This document shows, piece after piece, positions 12,489-20,980 of a stretch of DNA of 42,843 nucleotides. This stretch comes from Nocardiopsis salina YIM 90010. GTDB taxonomy: Bacteria; Actinomycetota; Actinomycetes; Streptosporangiales; Streptosporangiaceae. How positions within the stretch are numbered: the stretch's first letter is position 1; the number at the start of each line of letters is the position of its first letter. The translations under genes were made by a program, and so were the position numbers. A model generated the notes under the pieces. The model saw nothing but the letters and a program-made list of their open reading frames with translations, ran no database searches and was not told where the DNA came from. Location: the NCBI RefSeq assembly GCF_000341025.1, contig NZ_ANBF01000076.1, positions 9,777 to 52,619 on the forward strand, in the 5' to 3' direction.

Positions 12489-13730
12489 GTGGCACGGGAC
12501 CGACGCGACCTCACCGGGGTCGTGACCGAACGCCGCAAGGACCGCAAACTCCGCTTCGTGCGGGTCGTCATCGTGGTCTCCTCGAGCGTGCTGGTCCTGC
12601 CGCTGGTCATGTCGGCCGTCACGGACCTGCTGCTGGGCCCGGACGAACGCCGCGGCCTCGCCCTGGTGTACCTGGCGGCCGCCCTGATGGCCTCGTTCCT
12701 GCTGCTGTGGATGCTCTTCGGTCGGGTTCGGCTCGGTCAGCCGCGCCCGGTCTCCCCGTGGGCGTACTGGGGCGCGTCGGCCCTGGCGGCCGCGGTGGCG
12801 CTCGGGGCGTTGACCCCGATCTTCGGGATGCTGCTTCTGGGCGGTTGGGTCGGCGTCACCGTCTTCCTCGGCCCCCGGTCGTGGGGATGGTGGCTGCTCG
12901 CCGGTTCCCTCGCCCTGTCCGCGGTGCTGACCGTTCAGGCCCTCGAACTGGACGTACCCGTGGTGGGCGTCGTGGTCCTGTGGATCGTGCTCGTGCTGTG
13001 GTCGCTGTTCATGGCAGGTGCGGTACTCATCTACGTGCGGTTGTGGGACGTCACCAACGAGGCCCTGCTCGAACAGCGTGCCCGCGCCCGGCTGGCGGTC
13101 TCGGAGGAACGGCTGCGGTTCTCCCGGGACATGCACGACCTGCTCGGGCACAGCCTGTCCGCGCTCGTGGTCAAGTCCGAGCTGGCCGAACGGGTCCTGG
13201 AACGCGATCCCGCTCGTGCTGCCCAGGAGATGACAGAGGTCCAGGGGCTCTCCCGCCGATCGTTGTCGCAGGTGCGGTCGGCCGTGCGGGGATACCGGGA
13301 GATCGACCTGGAGGAGGAGGTCGAGGCGGTGCGCACGGCCCTGGCCGCCAACGGCATCCGCACCGAGGTCTCCGGTGTTGCGGGGAACGGGCTGCCGACC
13401 GGGACAGCCGCCACCGCCGCCTGGGTGGTGCGCGAGGGCGGGACCAATGTGCTGCGCCACAGCCACGCCACCGAGTGCCGCATCACGTTCACCCGCGCCG
13501 AAGGGGACACGGCCGACGCGCTCGTCGTGGAGGTGGCCAACGACCGGGCGAGCGGACACGCACGCAACGGTGGCAGCGGGCTCACGGGGCTCGCCGAGCG
13601 CCTCGCCGGAGCCGGTGGCCGGTTGACCGCGGAGCCCACACCGGAGGGCGGGTTCCTGCTGCGGGCGGCCGTGCCCTGGGCGGTCGAGGGCCCCGACCGC
13701 CCGTCCGGACACGAGGAGGCACGGCTGTGA
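12489..13730 (+). CDS. Sensor histidine kinase 1 (NarL/DesK type)
   Basis: Membrane sensor kinase of a two-component system. GTG start, 413 residues, with about five membrane helices in the first 190 residues and no large external loop, suggesting sensing within or at the membrane. HisKA_3 dimerisation domain with FSRDMHDLLGHSLS (phospho-acceptor H216), then an HATPase domain (WVVREGGTNVLRHSHA N-box, GGSGLTGLAERL). It follows the ABC permease by 31 bp and overlaps the next kinase by 4 bases (GTGA), so all four genes look like one operon. The usual LuxR-type response regulator is missing. Confidence 0.93.
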   Translation: MARDRRDLTGVVTERRKDRKLRFVRVVIVVSSSVLVLPLVMSAVTDLLLGPDERRGLALVYLAAALMASFLLLWMLFGRVRLGQPRPVSPWAYWGASALAAAVALGALTPIFGMLLLGGWVGVTVFLGPRSWGWWLLAGSLALSAVLTVQALELDVPVVGVVVLWIVLVLWSLFMAGAVLIYVRLWDVTNEALLEQRARARLAVSEERLRFSRDMHDLLGHSLSALVVKSELAERVLERDPARAAQEMTEVQGLSRRSLSQVRSAVRGYREIDLEEEVEAVRTALAANGIRTEVSGVAGNGLPTGTAATAAWVVREGGTNVLRHSHATECRITFTRAEGDTADALVVEVANDRASGHARNGGSGLTGLAERLAGAGGRLTAEPTPEGGFLLRAAVPWAVEGPDRPSGHEEARL

Positions 13731-14899
13731 GGCGCTCGCGGCGGACGGACACGATGGACCCCCGCCTGCGCACCATCAGGGGCCTGACCCTGTGGACGAT
13801 CGTCGTCCTGCAGTGCATGATCGTCCTCGTCGCGGTCTCGGAGCTCTTCGCCTCCGCCACCGGTGCACCCGGGCGTGCCATCGTGGCGTGTCTGCTGGTC
13901 CTGCCCGTGGCCGTGGCGGTTTGGCCGTTGTCCCTGCAGAGGACGGAAGGACGCCGGGACCCTTCCCCGTGGTGGTACTGGGGCGCCCTCGCCTGCCTGG
14001 TCGCGATGGCGCTGCTGACACCCTCGCCGGCCCTGCCGCTGTCGATGGCGGCGCTCTGGGGCGGTACGTGTGCGTTCGTGGCTCCGATGCGGCAGAGCGT
14101 CCCGGCCGTCGCCGTGCTGCTCGTGCTGCCCTGGGTCACGCTGATCACCACCCCCGAGCCGATCCACCCCGCGGTCTTCGCGGTGATGTGGGCGGGCGCG
14201 GTGCTCTTCGGCGGTGTCGCCCTGGCCGGGTGGCTGATGGTTCTGTGGCTGTGGGAGATCGTGCAGGACGCCGTGTACGGCGAGGACGCCCGCTCGCGGC
14301 TCGCGGTCACCGAGGAACGCCTGCGGTTCTCCCGCGACATGCACGACCTGCTCGGGCACAGTCTCTCCGCACTGGCCACCAAGTCCGAGCTCGCCTCCCG
14401 TCTGGCCGAACGCGCCCCGGAACGCGCGGCCGTCGAGATCTCAGAGGTGCGTGCCCTGGCCCGGGAGTCGTTGTCCCAGGTGCGGTCGGCCGTGCGCGGA
14501 TACCGGGAGGTCGACCTGGCCGAGGAGGTGGAGAACGTGCGCGGTGTGCTCGCGGCCGACGGGGTCCGAGTGCGGATCGAGGGGCTGGACCGGATCGAAC
14601 CCTCGCTCGATGCGGCGGCGCTCGCGGCGTGGGTGGTGCGCGAGGCCGGGACCAACGTGCTGCGCCACAGCGACGCCACCGAGTGCCGCATCACGTTCAC
14701 GCGGGCGCGGGACAGCTCCGTCGGCCCGGATGTGGTGGTCGTGGAGGTGGCCAACGACCGCGCCCGCGCCGATCCGGGGGAGGGGACGGGCAGCGGTCTG
14801 GCCGGGCTGCGGGAACGGGTCTCCCTGGGTGGAGGGACCCTGTCGGCCTCCTCCACCCGGGACGGGGGTTTCCTGCTGCGGGCGGTCGTGCCCGGCTGA
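13727..14899 (+). CDS. Sensor histidine kinase 2, tandem paralogue
   Basis: 390 residues from GTG 13727, chosen over ATG 13754 because GAGGAGG sits 7 bases upstream and the GTGA overlap with kinase 1 implies translational coupling. Five or so membrane helices, then RDMHDLLGHSLSALATKSEL (H206) and WVVREAGTNVLRHSDAT. The catalytic half is near-identical in wording to kinase 1 (for example LSQVRSAVRGYRE and ATECRITFTRA in both), while the membrane halves differ. This indicates tandem duplication with sensor divergence; heterodimers are conceivable. No response-regulator gene follows; the next gene is on the other strand. Confidence 0.93.
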   Translation: MRRSRRTDTMDPRLRTIRGLTLWTIVVLQCMIVLVAVSELFASATGAPGRAIVACLLVLPVAVAVWPLSLQRTEGRRDPSPWWYWGALACLVAMALLTPSPALPLSMAALWGGTCAFVAPMRQSVPAVAVLLVLPWVTLITTPEPIHPAVFAVMWAGAVLFGGVALAGWLMVLWLWEIVQDAVYGEDARSRLAVTEERLRFSRDMHDLLGHSLSALATKSELASRLAERAPERAAVEISEVRALARESLSQVRSAVRGYREVDLAEEVENVRGVLAADGVRVRIEGLDRIEPSLDAAALAAWVVREAGTNVLRHSDATECRITFTRARDSSVGPDVVVVEVANDRARADPGEGTGSGLAGLRERVSLGGGTLSASSTRDGGFLLRAVVPG

Positions 14900-14930
14900 C
14901 GTGGAGAACGTGGCCCCGTGGCACAGGGGA

Positions 14931-14950
14931 GCGGGCGGGTGGTGGCCCGC
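14931..14950. terminator. Weak hairpin between convergent genes
   Basis: GCGGGC-N8-GCCCGC, a 6-bp stem between the ends of kinase 2 (+) and the membrane-anchored protein (-). A possible bidirectional terminator; short, so uncertain. Confidence 0.35.
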
Positions 14951-14952
14951 GG

Positions 14953-15693
14953 TCAGAGCGTGCCGACGGAGTCCAGAGCCTCGTCGACCGCGTCGGAGGC
15001 CTCGGAGCCGCCGTCGGTGTTGAGCCCCAGCACGAACGCGCCGTGCGACTCGTCCATCTCCACCAGCACGAACCGGCCGTAGGGCTCGGTGTCGCCGTCG
15101 CCGGAACCGACCGAGGCGCCGAAGGACGGCAGGCCGTCGACCCTCTCCTCGGCGTCGGGTTCGACCTCGGGTACTCCGCCGCCGGTCACGAGCGTGCCCG
15201 CAGTGTCGGCGGCCAGGCGCAGACCGGTCTCCTCCAGCGACTCCGTGCCGTCGAAGCGCTGGGACCCGGTCACGATGAAGGCGTCCGGGTTCTCGACCGA
15301 GCCGAGCACGACGTAGGAGGAGTACTCCTGCGGGACCTCGTCGTCGCCCAGGCGCTCCCACCCGTCAGGAAGCTCGTACGACAGCCCGCTGCCGGGGTCG
15401 GCGACCGTGCCCTCGGGGGCCGGGGCATCGTCACTGGGCTCGTTTCCGGCGGCGGTGCCGTCGGGCTCGGCGGTCTCCTCCGACCCCGACGTGAGCTCGG
15501 AGGCGGGGCCGCCCGTGGACAGCAGCCAGCCCAGCCCACCCGCGGTGACCAACAGGAACAGGAAGGTCACAACGGCCGCAACGGTGAAGGTGATGCGCTT
15601 GGCGGAGTCGGGCTCTCCGGTGTCGCTATGCCGGGGGCGCTCGCCGGGCCGGCCTGCCGTGCGGGTGGTCGGCTCGTCGGAGCGTGCGTTCAT
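14953..15693 (-). CDS. Membrane-anchored acidic protein of unknown function
   Basis: 246 residues from ATG 15693 (AGGAG upstream). A short cytoplasmic Arg-rich N-terminus is followed by one membrane helix (about 42-64, FTVAAVVTFLFLLVTAGGLGWLL) and a Ser/Glu/Asp-rich linker. The outer domain of about 140 residues starts near GLSYELPDGWERL. The wording of that domain (ELPDGWE, then FIVTGSQ and RFVLVEM) fits the folded domain seen in actinobacterial secreted or lipoprotein-like proteins of unknown role. The topology call is solid; no function is claimed. Confidence 0.8.
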   Translation of the reverse strand: MNARSDEPTTRTAGRPGERPRHSDTGEPDSAKRITFTVAAVVTFLFLLVTAGGLGWLLSTGGPASELTSGSEETAEPDGTAAGNEPSDDAPAPEGTVADPGSGLSYELPDGWERLGDDEVPQEYSSYVVLGSVENPDAFIVTGSQRFDGTESLEETGLRLAADTAGTLVTGGGVPEVEPDAEERVDGLPSFGASVGSGDGDTEPYGRFVLVEMDESHGAFVLGLNTDGGSEASDAVDEALDSVGTL

Positions 15694-15800
15694 GGGTCGA
15701 CTCCTGACAGGGGGTGAAAGCCGTTCACGTCGGGGCTGTGGGCCCCGGGTTGGCAATACCCATGTCCGGAGTGGGGGCAAGCGGGTCGGCCGTGGCCGGA

Positions 15801-16040
15801 TCAGGCCGATTCCGTGAAAAGACGGTTGAAGGGCGGAAAACCGTGTCGGTGGCGGTCGGAGGGCGGATCCGGACGGTCGCACCGCACCCCGAGGACCCGG
15901 TCGAGCTCGTCCGGGCCGAGGGGGCGGTCGGTGCGGGCGGCAGCCACGAGCACCTCGGCGTACAGTTCGATCTCCTCCAGGGCCACGTCGTCGTGCAGGA
16001 GCGCGGACGGGTGGGCGTGTGCGGCGGCGGAGGACCGCAT
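15801..16040 (-). CDS. Small conserved-type hypothetical protein (79 aa)
   Basis: Starts at ATG 16040, placed 6 bases after a perfect GGAGGTGA ribosome site; the GTG two codons upstream would be too close to it. The core (DVALEEIELYAEVLVAAARTDRPLGPDELDRVLG) is the two-helix pattern of small actinobacterial proteins annotated as hypothetical in Streptomyces and relatives. The tail is basic and Pro-rich. It is transcribed towards the membrane-anchored protein gene, 107 bp away. Function unknown; the strong ribosome site argues that it is translated. Confidence 0.7.
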   Translation of the reverse strand: MRSSAAAHAHPSALLHDDVALEEIELYAEVLVAAARTDRPLGPDELDRVLGVRCDRPDPPSDRHRHGFPPFNRLFTESA

Positions 16041-16243
16041 GGACACTCACCTCCGGGGACGACAGGGCCACGCAGGGGCCGGGGCCCGAATGCGGGCGCG
16101 GTCGCGGGCCCGGACCCGCCGGGGCACGGTTCCTCACCAGGTTAGGTCTGCGGCCGCGCCCGGCGCATGACCCGGGAGGACCAGTGCCGGCCCTCACCCG
16201 GGTTGACCAGAACACCGCGTGTGCAGTGCTTTTGAGCTGTGGT

Positions 16244-16792
16244 TCAGCGCCAGGTGACGGTTCGGTGGCGCTGGGCGAGCTCGGCGTAGTGGGTCGGCGT
16301 GTGCTCCAGGACGGCGCGGTCGTTCTCGTTCAGCTCGCGCACGACCTTGCCGGGCACCCCTGCCCACAGGGTTCCGGCCGGGACCACCTTGCCGGGAGGG
16401 ACGAGGGCGCCGGCGGCAACGAGGGCCCCCTTGCCCACACGCGCGCCGCCGAGCACCGTCGCCCCGATGCCGATGAGTGCGCCCTCCTCCACGACCGCGC
16501 CGTGCACCATGGCCTGGTGGCCGAGGCTGACGTCCTGGTGCAGGACCGCGGGCTCGCCGGGGTCGGCGTGCAGGCCGCACTGGTCCTGGATGTTGACGCG
16601 CTCGCCGACGACGATGTCCTCGCTGTCGGCACGCAGCACGCAGCCGTACCAGACGCTGCTCTGCGCCCCCAGGGTCACGCGTCCGACCACGACCGCGCCG
16701 GGGGCGATCCAGGAGGTGGGGTCGATCTCGGGGGTGCCGAACTCGGCCTCGCCGATGATTGCACCGGGGTGGGGGTGTGATTCCTGGCCCAT
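16244..16792 (-). CDS. Gamma-carbonic-anhydrase-like hexapeptide protein
   Basis: 182 residues from ATG 16792 (GGAGAGG upstream). Left-handed beta-helix hexapeptide repeats run from about 25 to 150. The metal-site pattern of the gamma-CA/PaaY/YrdA family is present: R54-A-D56, H75 in CGLHADPG, and H92 and H97 in SLGHQAMVHGA. It would bind a divalent metal in a trimer. Many members of this clade are not proven carbonic anhydrases, so hydratase activity is possible but not certain. It stands alone between the 79-residue gene and the divergent DivIVA-like gene. Confidence 0.88.
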   Translation of the reverse strand: MGQESHPHPGAIIGEAEFGTPEIDPTSWIAPGAVVVGRVTLGAQSSVWYGCVLRADSEDIVVGERVNIQDQCGLHADPGEPAVLHQDVSLGHQAMVHGAVVEEGALIGIGATVLGGARVGKGALVAAGALVPPGKVVPAGTLWAGVPGKVVRELNENDRAVLEHTPTHYAELAQRHRTVTWR

Positions 16793-17182
16793 CGCCTGGT
16801 CCTCTCCAGCGTCGCATGTACGCTTCGTGGTTCCCGGGACGCATGGGGCAGGAGAGAAGTTGACCACTCCGACCCCATACGGGGATGATCGCGCATACCT
16901 TAGTAAGAAGGTGACCAGGGGTCCGCACGCGGGTGTACCCCTCGGGGACATTGACGCGGTATCGCGGCGCGTGCCTACCTTGGTCGCGGCGGACGGTTCT
17001 CACATGTTGCGTCCCGGCCACGGACTGTGCCCCCCACAGTGCCGCCGGGACACGGAAACAGGGACATCCGGCCCGGAAGCTCCCACGGCCGGACCTCGCG
17101 GGTGGTCCCTGGACTGACGGGTACGGGGCACTCTCACCTTCCACGACGTGCAGTCGAAACGGTGTTAGGACATGAAGGGCAC
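16793..17182. other. Divergent intergenic region with weak promoter candidates
   Basis: 390 bp between the gamma-CA-like gene (-) and the DivIVA-like gene (+). Candidate plus-strand promoters are TTGACC (16861) - 18 bp - GATGAT (16885-16890) and TTGACG (16951) - 19 bp - TACCTT (16976-16981). Neither is strong. ACCTT-AGTAAG-AAGGT (16898-16913) is a small inverted repeat. No gene is supported here. Confidence 0.35.
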
Positions 17183-18451
17183 ATGAGCGATATGTTGCCG
17201 GGCGGCGGACTGCAGCAAGACAGGTTCCCGACAGTGCGCAAGGGCGGCTACGACAAGGCGCACGTCGACGACTACTACGTCCGAATGGACAACCAGTTCA
17301 AGGACCTCCGCGAGCGCCTTCAGCGGATGGACGAGGAACTGGAGCAGTACAAGCGGGACCTCGCGATCGAGCGGGAGAAGGCCCAGGTCAAGCCTGAGCA
17401 CGAGCAGATCAGCGAACGCATGGCGGAAATTCTGCGTATAGCTGAGGAGGAGGCCAAGGAGCGCCGCTCCCGGGTCGAGTCCGAGGTCGAGGAGGCCGAG
17501 AAGAAGGCCAAGGACGAGGTCTCCAAGTACCGCAAGGAGGCCGAGGAGCACGCCGAGCGCATCGTCTCCTCCGCGCGCGAGGAGGCCACCGAGATGGTGG
17601 CCGGCGCGAAGAAGGAGGCCGAGCAGCTGCGTGAGCAGGCCAAGAAGGAAGGCGACCGCCGTCTGAGCGAGGCCGAGGCGCGGGCGAAGAAGATCCACGA
17701 CACGGCCGACCGTCGGCTGGCCACGCTCACGGCCACGCACGCCGAGGCTCTGCGCCGGCTCAAGGACATGCACTCCACGCTCGCCGACCTGGTCGAGGCC
17801 GAGGACAAGGCGGGAGCGCTGGAGACCGGGCTGTCCCGGGAGGAGACGGTCTCCGAGCCGGAGGCCCCCGCGAAGCCCGGTTCCGAGAAGGGGCAGAGCA
17901 AGAAGGGCGCCGAGGGCAGCGGGAAGCCCGAGCAGGGCCGGGGCAAGCCCGCGGAGTCGGCCGAGCCCGCGGATTCGGCGAAGCCGGCCGAGCCCGCTGA
18001 GAAGGCGGATGCGGCCCAGGCCGCTGAGAAGACCGCACCGTCCGGGAAGGACGCGGACGGGGAGCAGGGCGACGAGCCCACCGCGAAGCTCTCTCCGGCG
18101 CCCCAGGAGGCCGACGAGGCCACGGTGCGCATCAAGCCCGCACAGCAGTCCGGGGAGGGCCAGGGCGGCCAGGGTGAATCCAAGGGCCCGCAGGCCGCCG
18201 CCCCGCCCCAGGGCGCGCGCTTCAGCGGTCCCGCGCCCGAGGGTGCCGAGGCCCCGGAGAAGACCGGCCAGGACACCGGTGCGGACAGCGGCGACCCGGG
18301 TATCACCGGTATCTACCGCCGCCCGGAGAGCGGTTCGCAGCAGGCCGGTCCGGCCGCCCCGCAGGCGGGTGCTCCGGCCCCGGGTCCGCAGGCCGGTGGC
18401 GCACAGCCGCCCGCGGGCGACGAGGGCGTGCGGGTGATCCGTAAGGAGTAG
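17183..18451 (+). CDS. DivIVA-like coiled-coil protein
   Basis: Cytoskeletal/polar-growth type protein (inferred from architecture). From ATG 17183 the 422 residues start with a DivIVA-like N-terminus (FPTVRKGGYDKAHVDDYYVRM). A long, highly charged coiled coil follows (about 35-205, Glu/Lys/Arg heptads such as AEEEAKERRSRVESEVEEAE), then a roughly 200-residue disordered Ala/Pro/Glu/Lys-rich tail with short imperfect repeats (SAEPADSAKPAEPAEKA). Actinobacterial homologues of this shape are often labelled cellulose-binding or DivIVA-domain proteins and act in hyphal tip or cell-wall assembly. A weak GAAGGG precedes the start. A strong terminator follows. Confidence 0.85.
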   Translation: MSDMLPGGGLQQDRFPTVRKGGYDKAHVDDYYVRMDNQFKDLRERLQRMDEELEQYKRDLAIEREKAQVKPEHEQISERMAEILRIAEEEAKERRSRVESEVEEAEKKAKDEVSKYRKEAEEHAERIVSSAREEATEMVAGAKKEAEQLREQAKKEGDRRLSEAEARAKKIHDTADRRLATLTATHAEALRRLKDMHSTLADLVEAEDKAGALETGLSREETVSEPEAPAKPGSEKGQSKKGAEGSGKPEQGRGKPAESAEPADSAKPAEPAEKADAAQAAEKTAPSGKDADGEQGDEPTAKLSPAPQEADEATVRIKPAQQSGEGQGGQGESKGPQAAAPPQGARFSGPAPEGAEAPEKTGQDTGADSGDPGITGIYRRPESGSQQAGPAAPQAGAPAPGPQAGGAQPPAGDEGVRVIRKE

Positions 18452-18484
18452 CCCGTGGTTCCGTGAGGGGAACCCACGGCGGTA

Positions 18485-18517
18485 TCGGGGGCGGGATCCG
18501 AGGGGTCCCGCCCCCGA
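18485..18517 (+). terminator. Terminator after the DivIVA-like gene
   Basis: TCGGGGGCGGGA (18485-18496) pairs perfectly with 18506-18517; the 9-base inner loop can extend the stem. It lies 34 bp past the stop codon. Confidence 0.75.
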
Positions 18518-18604
18518 CGTGTGTCCGCGGCCGATTGCTGTGCGGGAAGCGCCGTGAGGGTGGCGTTTTGGGGGGTGATGTGGGGCCCCGTCCGTCTTGT
18601 CGCA

Positions 18605-18630
18605 GGCTGTCGGCTACGATGCCGACAGCC
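18605..18630 (+). promoter_or_regulatory. Perfect 10-bp palindrome enclosing a TACGAT box at the GNAT start
   Basis: GGCTGTCGGC (18605-18614), TACGAT (18615-18620), GCCGACAGCC (18621-18630), followed directly by ATGATG. TACGAT is a good actinobacterial -10, so the arms would form an operator over the promoter. Alternatively the transcript folds into a hairpin at the start codon. No -35 is evident. Confidence 0.5.
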
Positions 18631-19080
18631 ATGATGATTCGCGCGGCCATCCGGTCCGACCTCGGAGCGATCCTGCGTCTCCTCCGGGAACTCGGGGACT
18701 CCACTCACACGCAGAGCGCCCACGTGCGCATGTCCTCCGCGGCTGTGCGTGCCTGGACCCGGATGGAGAACGACCCCGACCGCACCGTCCTCGTCGCCGA
18801 GCAGCGCGGGCAGATCATCGGCACGCTCGATCTCGTGGTGGTCGCCAACCTCACCCACGACGCCCAGCCCTGGGCGATCGTCGACAACCTCGTCGTGGAC
18901 CCGGAAGCGCGCGGGGCCGGTGTCGGGCGGGCGCTCATGGAGGACGCCCTCGACCGTGCGACCCGCGCCGGGTGCTACAAGGTCGAGCTGCTCTCCCACG
19001 AGTCCCGGGGCGGTGCGCACGTCTTCTACCACTCCCTGGGTTTCGACAACTCGGCGGAGGGCTTCCGGCGCTACCTCTGA
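18631..19080 (+). CDS. GNAT-family N-acetyltransferase
   Basis: Transfers an acetyl group from acetyl-CoA to an amine; substrate unknown. 149 residues from ATG 18631 (MMIRAAIRSDLGAILRLLREL). The acetyl-CoA pyrophosphate loop is visible as VDPEARGAGVGRALME (Q/RxxGxG/A type, about 90-105), followed by the motif B region HVFYHSLGFDNS, close to the classical YxxxGF. No Shine-Dalgarno sequence is seen; in-frame ATGs at 18619, 18631 and 18634 are all possible, and the first lies inside the palindrome loop. Confidence 0.88.
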   Translation: MMIRAAIRSDLGAILRLLRELGDSTHTQSAHVRMSSAAVRAWTRMENDPDRTVLVAEQRGQIIGTLDLVVVANLTHDAQPWAIVDNLVVDPEARGAGVGRALMEDALDRATRAGCYKVELLSHESRGGAHVFYHSLGFDNSAEGFRRYL

Positions 19081-19155
19081 GCCCGGCCCCGGACCGCGGA
19101 GCCCACCCGCTGCGTCACCTCCGGGCCGTGGCCGACGATGTTCCGGTGTCGGTGG

Positions 19156-20919
19156 TCAGGACGAGTGCTCGGCGGCTTTCGCTGCGGGTCCGCGCCCCCG
19201 CAGCGGGGTCCCCTTGATGCAGGCCACGCACACCAGCCCCGCGAGGGCGATGGGCGCACCGAGCAGGAACACCGCCTGCATCGCGTGGTCGAAGGCCTGC
19301 ACGACGACCTCCCGCACGGGACCGGGCAGGGAGTGCACCAGTTCCGGTGATCCCTGCGCGGCCTCGGCGACCTCCGACAGGTCCGGCCCTCCCTCGTCCT
19401 CGGCGGGCAGCGAGGCGGAGGCCGAACCGATCTCCGCCTGCAGCCGGGAGACCATGACAGCGCCGAAGGCCGCCACACCGGTCGCCCCGCCCAGGTTGCG
19501 GAAGAAGACCACCGACGCGGTGCCCGAGGCGAGGTCCGGTACCGGCAGCGCGCTCTGGGTGGCCAGCAGCAGGAGCTGCATGTTCAGGCCCAGGCCGAGG
19601 CCGACCAACATCTGCCCGGCCACGAGCGCCGACAGCCCCGGGGTGACGTCGATGAAGCTCAGGGCGGTGAACCCGAGCACGCACAGCACCATGCCGATCA
19701 CCGGGTAGTGCTTCCAGCGCCCGCTGCCGCTGACGGCGAACCCGGAACCGATAGAGGTGGTCAGGAACGACCCCACCAGCGGCAGGGTCATGAGACCGGA
19801 GACGGTGGGCGTCATGCCGTGCACCATCTGCAGGTACTGCGGCATGTAGATGATGAGGCCGAACATCATGCCGCCCACACACACCGAACCGAACGCCGCG
19901 AGCACGAATGTGCGGTTGGCGAACAGGCGGGTGGGGATGATCGGCTCCTTCGCTCGGCGCTCCACGAGCACGGCGGCAACGGTGAGCAGGACGGTGCCGA
20001 TGCCGAGCCCGATCGCGAGCGGGGAGATCCAGGGGATCTGGGTCCCGCCGAGGCTGAGGAGCACGATGAGGGAGCTCGCGGCGCTGAAGATGAACCCTGC
20101 GCCCATCCAGTCGACGGGGGTCCCGCGTCGGGGCACGGTCGGCACGTTCAGCATGAACTGGATGACCACGAACGCGACCAGCGCCAGCGGCACGGTGATG
20201 AGGAAGCACCAGCGCCAGCCCAGCGGGCTGTCCACGAGGAAACCGCCGACGAGCGGTCCGAGCACGGTCGAGACGCCGAAGACCATCCCGATGAACCCGC
20301 TGTAGCGCCCGCGCTCACGGGGCGGGATCACGTCGCCGAGGATGATGTTGGGCAGTGTCGCGAGCCCGCCGATCCCCAGGCCCTGGCAGGCGCGGGCGAT
20401 GATCAGCGTGTTCATGTCCTGGGCGAGCCCCGCGGCGACCGTCGAGACGATGAAGATGCCGAGGGCCACCTGGAACAGCAGCTTGCGGCCCCAGATGTCG
20501 GAGAGCTTGCCCCAGACCGGGGTGGAGGCGGTCATGGTGAGCAGGCCGGCGGTGGCGACCCAGGCCAGGCGGTCCTGTCCGCCGAGCTCACCCACGATCG
20601 TCGGGAGCGCGGTACCCACGATCGAGTTGCTGAGCATGGAGGTCAGCATGGCCAGCACGAGGCCGACCATGATCTGGATGATCGTTCGGCGTGCGATGGG
20701 CGGAGGGCCCTCGTCCGCGGGGGAGACCGAGTGATCGGGGGTGTTGGCGGGGGGCGCGCTGTCCGCGAGAGCCTCCGTTCCGGGTCCTGTGTCCCGGTGG
20801 TCGGAGGACCGGGCCCCGGCGCGGGCGGGAACGGCGCCGTCACGGGGGTCGGTCTCGGGTCGGCGTTGGGTCGGTCGGTCCACGGAGTCCCCCGAATCCG
20901 GACGCACGAAAGGCCCCAC
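19156..20919 (-). CDS. MFS multidrug exporter, DHA2 (14-helix) family
   Basis: Proton-driven efflux pump. The 587 residues start with a disordered Pro/Asp/Arg-rich stretch of about 75 residues, then 14 membrane helices. Motif A is GKLSDIWGRK after helix 2, and the antiporter motif C region reads STVLGPLVGGFLVD. The start is a GTG at 20919 without a clear ribosome site; later in-frame starts near residue 75 cannot be excluded. It is divergent from a TetR repressor gene, the classic arrangement for a drug-inducible pump, and has a good promoter overlapped by palindromes. Confidence 0.93.
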   Translation of the reverse strand: MGPFVRPDSGDSVDRPTQRRPETDPRDGAVPARAGARSSDHRDTGPGTEALADSAPPANTPDHSVSPADEGPPPIARRTIIQIMVGLVLAMLTSMLSNSIVGTALPTIVGELGGQDRLAWVATAGLLTMTASTPVWGKLSDIWGRKLLFQVALGIFIVSTVAAGLAQDMNTLIIARACQGLGIGGLATLPNIILGDVIPPRERGRYSGFIGMVFGVSTVLGPLVGGFLVDSPLGWRWCFLITVPLALVAFVVIQFMLNVPTVPRRGTPVDWMGAGFIFSAASSLIVLLSLGGTQIPWISPLAIGLGIGTVLLTVAAVLVERRAKEPIIPTRLFANRTFVLAAFGSVCVGGMMFGLIIYMPQYLQMVHGMTPTVSGLMTLPLVGSFLTTSIGSGFAVSGSGRWKHYPVIGMVLCVLGFTALSFIDVTPGLSALVAGQMLVGLGLGLNMQLLLLATQSALPVPDLASGTASVVFFRNLGGATGVAAFGAVMVSRLQAEIGSASASLPAEDEGGPDLSEVAEAAQGSPELVHSLPGPVREVVVQAFDHAMQAVFLLGAPIALAGLVCVACIKGTPLRGRGPAAKAAEHSS

Positions 20920-20951
20920 GGCGGGGATGCCGGGGGCGTCGTCCGCTTCCA

Positions 20952-20980
20952 GGTATATGTAAACACTGTTGACCTGTCAA
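20952..20980 (-). promoter_or_regulatory. Promoter of the MFS exporter
   Basis: Minus strand TTGACA (20980-20975), 17 bp, TATACC (20957-20952): perfect -35, 4/6 -10, ideal spacing. The transcript would start about 25 bases before the GTG start. The -35 lies within the inverted repeat TTGAC-CT-GTCAA. Confidence 0.7.

Noticed and set aside
16137-16151. IdeR/DmdR iron box
   Set aside because: CAGGTTAGGTCTG matches only one half of the TTAGGTTAGG consensus; no symmetric second half.
17870-18440. Tandem repeat or CRISPR-like array in the DivIVA-like tail
   Set aside because: Repetition is imperfect Ala/Pro/Glu codon runs inside a reading frame; no regular spacer or repeat unit.
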